DNA from: Perognathus longimembris pacificus
Lineage: Eukaryota; Chordata; Mammalia; Rodentia; Heteromyidae
NCBI RefSeq assembly: GCF_023159225.1
Contig: NC_063172.1
Location: 43,281,832 to 43,345,831 of the forward strand
DNA length: 64,000 nucleotides
Reading direction: 5' to 3'
Part shown: one piece after another, positions 57,206-64,000 of the stretch
How the letters are laid out: the number at the start of each line of letters is the position of its first letter
Position numbering within the stretch: the first letter of the stretch is position 1
Program-made: the position numbers and the translations under genes
Notes under the pieces: generated by a model
Seen by the model: the letters and a program-made list of their open reading frames with translations, nothing else
What the model was told of the DNA's origin: nothing
Databases searched by the model: none

Positions 57206-60200
57206 ATGGAAGGGGAAAAAACACTCTTATCCTTGATCTCTTTGAATATAAATGGTATAAACTCTCCGATAAAGAGGAGCAGACTGGCAGAATGGATCCG
57301 CAAACAAAAAGTTGCCTTCTGTTGTCTACAAGACTCACCTTACAGCAAGGGATAAAAACAGGCTCCGAATGAGAGGATGGAGCAAGATCGTCCAAGCAAA
57401 CGCACCTACCAAAACGGCAGGAGTAGCCATCCTGATCTCAGACAAGCTGGACTTCTCATGAAAGTCAACTCAAAAAGACAAAGAAGGACACTACATTTTA
57501 ATACAAGGAAAAATCCAGAATCAAGACATCACGGTGATAAATGTATACTCACTGAACAAAAGAGGCCCTACATATGTCAAGCAAAATCTCACAGAACTAC
57601 AGAACAAGATAGACCCAAACACAATCATATTGAGTGACTTTAATACCCCACTCTCTCCAAGAGACAGATCCAACACCCAGAGGATTAGCAAGGGAGCTGA
57701 GGACCTAAGTAACACCATATCTCAATTGGACCTGACAGATCTATACAGAATCTTCCACCCTACAGAGACCCAATACACCTTCTTCTCAGCAGTCCATGGA
57801 TCATACTCCAAAATAGACCATGTCATAGCCCACACAAAGAACCTCAGCAAATAGAAAGGTATTGACGTCATCCCATGTATTATATCTGACCACAGCGGAT
57901 GAATGATAACCCTCAATAACAATGGTTACCACAGAGGCTATACACATTCTTGGAGGCTAAACCCCTCACTGTTATCTAACACTTGGGCCACAGACCAAAT
58001 TAAAGATGAAATTAATGAATTCATAAGCCACAATGACAATGAAAATACATCAGAAAGAAACCTATGGGATAAGGCAGTACTGAGGGGCAAGATCATTGCC
58101 CTCAGCGCTCACATTAAAAGAATGGAAGGAGAGCAAGTAAATAACCTCATGATGAAACTAAAACAACTGGAGAAACAAGAAATGATCAAACCTAAAATGA
58201 CTAGGAGAGAGATCACAAAGATTAAAGAAGAGATAAATCTGATTGAAAATAGAAAGACCAATCAACAAATAAATAAGACTAAAAGCTGGTTCTTTGAGAA
58301 AATAAGAAAAAAAATCGATAGACTCCTTGCAAGACTTACAAAAAAAAAGAAGAGAAGAGACTCATATACGTAAACTCAGGGACTCCACCGGAAAAATTAC
58401 AACAAGTACACACGGTATTCAAACAATCATAAGGAACTATTTCCAGAACCTCTACTCACTAAAAAACAATAATTTTACAGAAATGGATCAATTCTTAGAG
58501 AAGTATAAACTGCCCAAACTGAACCAAGAAGAAAAAAATCAACTAAATAAACCAATAATTTACAGTGAAATACAGGGGGTAATCAAGAACCTCCCAACAA
58601 AGAAAAGCCCAGGCCCAGATGGATTCACCAATGAATTCTATAAAACCTTTAGTGAGGAGCTAATACCAATACTCCTCAAACTCTTCCGTTAAATAGAAAC
58701 AGAGGGAGAAATCCCAAACTCATTCTATGAAGCTAATATTATACTCATCCCCAAACCAGGCAAGGACCCAACAAAAAAAGAGAACTACAGACCAATATCA
58801 CTAATGAACAGAGATGCAAAGCTCCTCAATAAAACATTAGCTAACAGGATCCAGAAACTGATCAAGAAAATTATACACCATGACCAAGTAGGCTTCATCC
58901 CACAGTCACAAGGATGGTTCAACATCGTAAATCAATCAATGTAATTCACCACATCAACAGAACTAAAAACAAGAATCACATTGTTATCTCAGTCGAAGCC
59001 CAAAAAGCCTTTGACAAAATACAACTTCCATACTTATTAAAAGCTCTGGAGAGAACAGGAATAGATGGAACATTCCTCAAAACAATAAAAGCCATATACA
59101 GCAGACCAACTGCTAGCATCATATTAAATGGAGAGAAACTTAAATCATTCCCCCTAAACTCAGGAACAAGACAAGGATGCCCACTCTCCCCACTTCTTTT
59201 CAACATAGTGCTGGAATCCCTAGCCATAGCAATAAGGCAAGAGGAGGACATCAAAGGGATCCACATCGGCAAGGAAGAAATCAAGCTATGCCTATTCACA
59301 GAAGACATGATCTTATGTCTGAAGGACCCAAAAAACTCAGTCCCCAAACTCCTACACCTAATAAACCATTTTGGCAAAGTAGCACGGATACAAAATCAAT
59401 CCACAAAAGTCAGCAGCTTTTCTGTACACCAGCAATGTACAAGCAGAAAAGGAAATTATGGAAACAATTCCTTTTACAGTAGCCAAAAAAAGAATAAAGT
59501 ACCTAGGGATCAACTTAACCAAAGACGTGACTGACCTATTTAATGAGAACTATAAAAATCTAATAAAGGAAATCAAAGAAGACACAAGGAGATGGAAAGA
59601 CCTCCCATGCTCATGGGTAGGCAGAATCAATATAGTGAAAATGGCCACATTGCCCAAATTGTTATACAAATTCAATACAATCCCTATCAAAATCCCAATT
59701 ACATTCTTCACTAAAATAGAGAAAGCAACCCATAAATTCATATGGAACAGCAAAAGACCTAGAATAGCCAAAGCAATTCCAGGCAAAAAAAGCAGTGAAG
59801 GAGGTATCATAATACCAGACTTCAAGCTCTACTATAGGGCCACCATAACAAAAACAGCCTGGTATTGGTATAAAAACACACTGGAAGACCAATGGATCAG
59901 AATTGAAGATCCAAAAATACAACTGCACTCTTACAGTCAGCTGATTTTTGACAAAGGAGCTAAAGACATACAATGGAATAAACAGAGCCTCTTCAACTAC
60001 TGGTGCTGGGAGAACTGGGCAGCCATATGCAGAAAACTCAAAGTAGACCCAAGCCTATCACCATGCACCTAGATCAACTCAAAATGGATCAAGGACCTCA
60101 ATATCAGACCTGAATCCTTGAAACTACTGAAGGACAGAGTAGGAAAGATGCTAGAACTTATAGGCACAGGAAGGAACTTCCTGAATATAGTCCCAGGGGC

Positions 60201-61026
60201 ACAACAAATAGGGGAGAGACTCGATAAATGGGTCTACTACAATTTAAAAAGTTACTGCACAGCTAAGGACATAGCCACCAAAATAGAAAGACAGCCAACC
60301 ATATGGGAAAGGATCTTTACCAACACAGCAACAGACAAAGGCCTAATATCTGTCATCTACAGAGAACTCAAAAAACTAAGCCCCTCCAAGCCCAATAAAC
60401 CAATTAGGAAATGGGCAAAGGAGCTAAAGAGAGACTTCACAAGAAAAGAGATAAAAATGACAAAGAAACATATAAGGAAATGTTCAACATCCCTGGCAGT
60501 AAAGCAAATGCAAATAAAAACAACCCTGAGATACCACCTCACTCCAGTTAGAATGGCCTATACTCTGATCTCAGGCAACAACAAATGCTGGAGAGGGTGT
60601 GGGGAAAGAGGAACCCTTCTCCATTGTTAGTGGGAGTGCAAATTAGTACAACCACTTTGGAGAACAGTATGGAGGTTTCTCAAAAAGCTCAATATAGACC
60701 TACCCTATGACCCAGCCATACCACTCCTAGGCATCTATCCTGAATAACAGGTCCCAAGATATCAAAAAGATATCTGCACTTCCAGGTTTATCACTGCACG
60801 ATTCACAATAGCCAAAATATGGAAACAACCCAGATGCCCCTCCACAGATGAATGGATCCAAAAAATATGGTACCTATACACAATGGAATACTACATTGCA
60901 ATTAGGAATGGTGAAATATTGTTATTCGCAGGGAAATGGTCAGAACTTGAACAAATAATGTTGAGCGAGACAAGCCTAGAACACAGAAAACAAAGGGGCA
61001 TGATCTCCCTGATATATGACTGTTAA
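57206..61026 (+). pseudogene. L1 ORF2 (endonuclease-RT), multiply broken
   Basis: ORF2p nicks target DNA and reverse-transcribes L1 and SINE RNA. Recognisable parts: the endonuclease start LISLNINGINSP, endonuclease ILSDFNTPLSPRD and YSKIDHVIAH, RT entry [16 protein letters not shown] core [11 protein letters not shown] and [12 protein letters not shown], and a C-terminal Cys motif starting CWRGCGERGTLLHC. It is split by at least six frameshifts or stops. The RT box normally FADD reads FTED, and the usual Asp of motif A is Glu. TAG replaces Trp in the Cys motif at about 60628. It cannot encode active protein. Confidence 0.93.
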
Positions 61027-61577
61027 GATTGGGTGACGGAGAGACAGTAGAGACCAGGTCTGTGAAACCACAAACTGCTTGTCAAATGATATTTCCCACA
61101 GGATTGGGTCAGCAACCCAAAATTATGTAACTAAAACCAAACAACTACTCAACATATAAAGGTCAAAAATTGACCTCTCAGTGGATCACAGTAGCTCAAA
61201 AGCTATGTATGTACGTTCATATAAGACTATTTTCTACATAATGTCTATTGTAGACATTACATTTAAAGCCCTAGGCGAATTTTCTTGGGCATAGGCCACG
61301 TGGCTACTGTATATGTTCTTGGTACATTGTGTATTCTATATGTGTCTACCTGACCTAGGGGAGGGAAAGCAAAACAGGGTGTAAGATATCACAAGAAATG
61401 TACACATTGCCCTACTATGTACCTGTACCCTTTTTGCACAACCCCTTGTCAAAAAAATTTGTTTACTTAATAAATAAACTACAAAAAAGAATAACATTTT
61501 GAATGATCAAAAAGAAAAATAGGCTTTCTTGACTTTCTTAGATTTGAAAAAAAATTGAGCTTTGAAAATAAGAAAAA

Positions 61578-61672
61578 ACATAGGGCTGGAAATGTAGCTT
61601 AGTAATAGAGTAATAGCTTAGTTTCCATAAGGCTCTGGGTCCCTTCCCCAATACCACAGAAACATACCAACA
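61578..61672 (+). repeat. ID-type SINE
   Basis: Shows gggctggaaatgtagcttag and cttccccaataccacagaaa, a single tRNA-derived unit with a small internal duplication (gtaatagagtaatag). Confidence 0.7.
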
Positions 61673-61979
61673 AAAATTGGATACTTAAGGAACCATAGCC
61701 CTTTGTACTTCAGTGATGGACAGTGGATTGCATGATACTCTGACTTTTTTTATGATGAGAACTTACATTTCTCTGAAGTTTGGTTGTGAAAGCCAGGAAT
61801 AAGTGACTAGTTAAAAGAATGAATGTGGAGTTAAGTTCCTTTAAAGCAGCAGACTCAAGATCCCTGCATTCTCTTCCATCCTGCCAGGATATTCCTCACT
61901 TCTGCATCTGTGGCTATTTTTCAACTAATGTTCTTTGTAAAGAAGAGAGAATTTTCCTAAGAAGAAAATGTGCACAGAC

Positions 61980-61995
61980 ACATACACACACACGC

Positions 61996-62030
<35 letters not shown>
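61980..62030. repeat. (CA)n microsatellite
   Basis: CA repeats interrupted by CG and TT near the start. Confidence 0.96.
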
Positions 62031-62032
<2 letters not shown>

Positions 62033-62188
62033 GATTTCTTTGAGACACAGCTCTAACTGATATAAGCCAGAGAAACATGGGACTTCTCCTAACAAACCCT
62101 TTCAGCATTTCACCCTAAGTCACACAGAATCAATGTCTCCCAGGTGAGTTGAGCTTCTTCAAGCTGTGGCTTCTCAGCCACATTTATT

Positions 62189-62415
62189 ATTTTTGTTTTT
62201 TGTTTTTGTTTGGTTTTGTTTTGGGCCAGTCCTGGGGCTTGGACTCAGGGCCTGAGCACTGTCCCTGGCTTCTTTTTGCTCAAGGCTAGCACTCTGCCTC
62301 TTGAGCCACAGCGCCACTTCTGGCCATTTTCTGTATATGTGGTGTGCTAGGGAATCGAACCCAGGGCCTCATGTATATGAGGCAGGCACTCTTGCCACTA
62401 GGCCATATCCCCAGC
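62189..62415 (-). repeat. IDL-Geo SINE, antisense (first of a tandem pair)
   Basis: A complete reverse element between CCACATTTATT at 62178-62188 and 62416-62426. Confidence 0.93.
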
Positions 62416-62426
62416 CCACATTTATT

Positions 62427-62648
62427 TTTTTGTTTTGTTTTGTTTTGTTTTGTTTTGGCCAGTCCTGGGGCTTGGACTCAGGGCCTGAGCACTGTCCCTG
62501 GCTTCTTTTTGCTCAAGGCTAGCACTCTGCCACTTGAGCCACAGCTCCACTTCTGACCATTTTCTGTATATGTGTTGCTGGAGAATTGAACCCAGGGCCT
62601 CATGTATACGAGGCAAGCACTCTTGCCACAAGGCCATATCCCCAGCTC
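62427..62648 (-). repeat. IDL-Geo SINE, antisense (second of a tandem pair)
   Basis: A complete reverse element followed by CTCAGCCACATTTATT (62649-62664), the 16-bp match of 62173-62188 upstream of the first copy. The two copies differ at several sites. Confidence 0.93.
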
Positions 62649-62699
62649 CTCAGCCACATTTATTTTAAACCAATGATCTTTGTAGCATGTTGGTTGCTT

Positions 62700-63425
62700 T
62701 CTCAAGCAAAGTGACGATTGAAGGCAGACGAGTTATTCCAATTTCTACTCCTATTTGTGTAACATGAATATAAGCTTGTCACCTCTGCTCCCAATTCTCT
62801 ATCCAAGGACTAGGCTAGCAGTCAAATAGCAATTAAAGAGGATTCACATTTTTGCTTTCATCTCCTACAGAGCTTCTAATCAAGGACCCTCAAATCCTCT
62901 TCCATCTCCCCCACTCCAGTCTCTTAAAATCCTCCAGATCCTCTAATGTGAAAAATCTAAACACCACTCACCCATGTGGCATACTTGGCTTTTCTCTGCC
63001 CCTTCCCACCCCATATTTCTCTCTTATTTTCTTTATTCTGTAGACCATTATTGTCACTCAAAGCAATTTTCCCCATCTTACTCCGTTCCTGACATTTCTC
63101 TAGCCTCCCTTCTTTGATTCTCCTAATTCTGTCTCCGAAATTTACCAGGACCCCAACTGACAAGGGGCTCTTTGGGACAGTTAAAAATCTCATTATGAAA
63201 GAAAATCTGTGGATGAGGTGAGGCTTCAGAATAGAGGATGCTGGGGAACTATATACAACTTGACTAACAGCACATTGACAGATACATTGAATTTAGACTG
63301 GCTTTATGTAAACAGGTTGCCTCTAACTTAAGATATGTACAGTTTTCCATTCACACTACCTCTTTCATGTTCCTATACTTATCCTTCATGTCCTAGCCTC
63401 CCAAGCTTCCTCTTATTTCTTGTCT
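62700..63425. other. Intergenic stretch, nothing identified
   Basis: No gene, RNA or repeat family recognised. Confidence 0.5.
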
Positions 63426-63429
63426 AATC

Positions 63430-63755
63430 CACTTTTTTTTTTATTGCAACACTGGAGTTTGAACTCATGGCCTTACACTTACAAAGCAGACATTCTTCTG
63501 AGCCACATCTTCAGCCCTTTTCTGTACTGGTTATTTTTGAGATAGGATCTTGCTTCCTGTCTGCCTTGGTACCTCAGTGCTTCTTGACATAGCTGACTAA
63601 AAACAAAAAGGTACATGCCATTGTACCCAGCTCTCCATTAAGAAGGTATTTGATGGACTTTTATGCCCCAAATGGCCTCTAACCACGTCCCTCCAATCTC
63701 AGCCTCCCAATTAGCTAGGATTGCAAAGGTGAGCTACAGATGCACAACCCTAGTT
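63430..63755 (-). repeat. Antisense ID-type SINE and B1-like SINE
   Basis: An ID-type unit without the Geo insert (reverse of gatgtggctcagaagaatg and gagttcaaactccagtgttg) is followed by diverged B1-like halves ending ctcccaattagctaggattg. Confidence 0.6.
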
Positions 63756-63879
63756 CACTTTGTCAACCCTGACCTTCAAACCCTACGTATGTCCTCTCTT
63801 AGCCTTTATCCCTGCCAGAACCATCACTGACAATTATTTGGTGCTTACTATGTAACTTAACACTTAAAACACTATGAGA

Positions 63880-64000
63880 GTTGGACAAAGTGGAATTGGC
63901 CTGTGATCTTGGGGTTCAAGAAGTTGAGGCAAGAGGATTGTGAGTTCAAGGCCAGCCTGTGACATTTATTGAGTCTGTATCCATAGAAACAAAACAAAAC
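63880..64000 (+). repeat. B1-like SINE, cut by the window end
   Basis: Shows agttgaggcaagaggattgt, gagttcaaggccagcctgtg and an A-rich tail. Confidence 0.7.

Larger units (their letters stand above)
54280..61490 (+). mobile_element. Near full-length, inactive L1 (SLIYDC lineage)
   Basis: About 7.2 kb in canonical order: a GC-rich 5' UTR (54280-56068), ORF1 (56069-57163), a short spacer, ORF2 (57206-61026), and a 3' UTR ending TAAATAAACTAC plus A-rich sequence. Both ORFs are disrupted. The ORF2 C-terminus reads MISLIYDC, unlike the SLIGNN of the other copies, and the 3' UTR is unrelated to theirs, so it belongs to another L1 lineage. I could not find a clear target duplication. Confidence 0.92.

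Overview
The window is nuclear DNA from a placental mammal, almost certainly a rodent of the superfamily Geomyoidea (kangaroo rats, pocket mice, pocket gophers). The clade call rests on about fifteen copies of a two-part SINE. Its left half resembles tRNA-Ala/ID, with an A box near TGGCCTAGTGG and a B box near GGTTCGATTCC. Its right half begins CGGCCAGAAGTGGCGCTGTG. I recall this as IDL-Geo, reported only from Geomyoidea. L1 elements, B1-like SINEs and several solo LTRs fill most of the rest.

One host gene is present: the 3' part of PAG1 (Cbp), on the + strand. Five coding exons (1665-1716, 3638-3734, 8436-9031, 13869-13928, 16900-17268) join in frame with GT-AG introns. They encode most of the cytoplasmic tail, which carries the tyrosine motifs that recruit Src-family SH2 domains and Csk, and it ends in a TRL PDZ ligand. 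The exon for the membrane anchor lies upstream of the window. If it encodes 42 residues, as I recall for human PAG1, the protein is 432 aa. A long 3' UTR probably runs to a polyadenylation signal near 27187. It contains two IDL-Geo SINEs, an antisense solo LTR, pyrimidine-rich microsatellites and a MIR.

From about 27.2 kb to the end I find no host gene. The stretch holds SINEs, GGAA-type microsatellites and six LTR-like elements in three or more families. It also holds several 5'-truncated L1 copies and one near full-length but dead L1 (about 54280-61490).

No new gene system appears. The items most worth a second look are all in the repeat layer: evidence that the right arm of IDL-Geo is itself an ID-type tRNA-derived unit with an insertion; a SINE joined to an L1 3' end inside one target-site duplication; a 200-bp inverted duplication around 46-48 kb; an L1 5' UTR with a YY1-like start and tandem subrepeats; an in-frame tandem splice acceptor in PAG1; and a 66-bp perfect purine-pyrimidine alternation.
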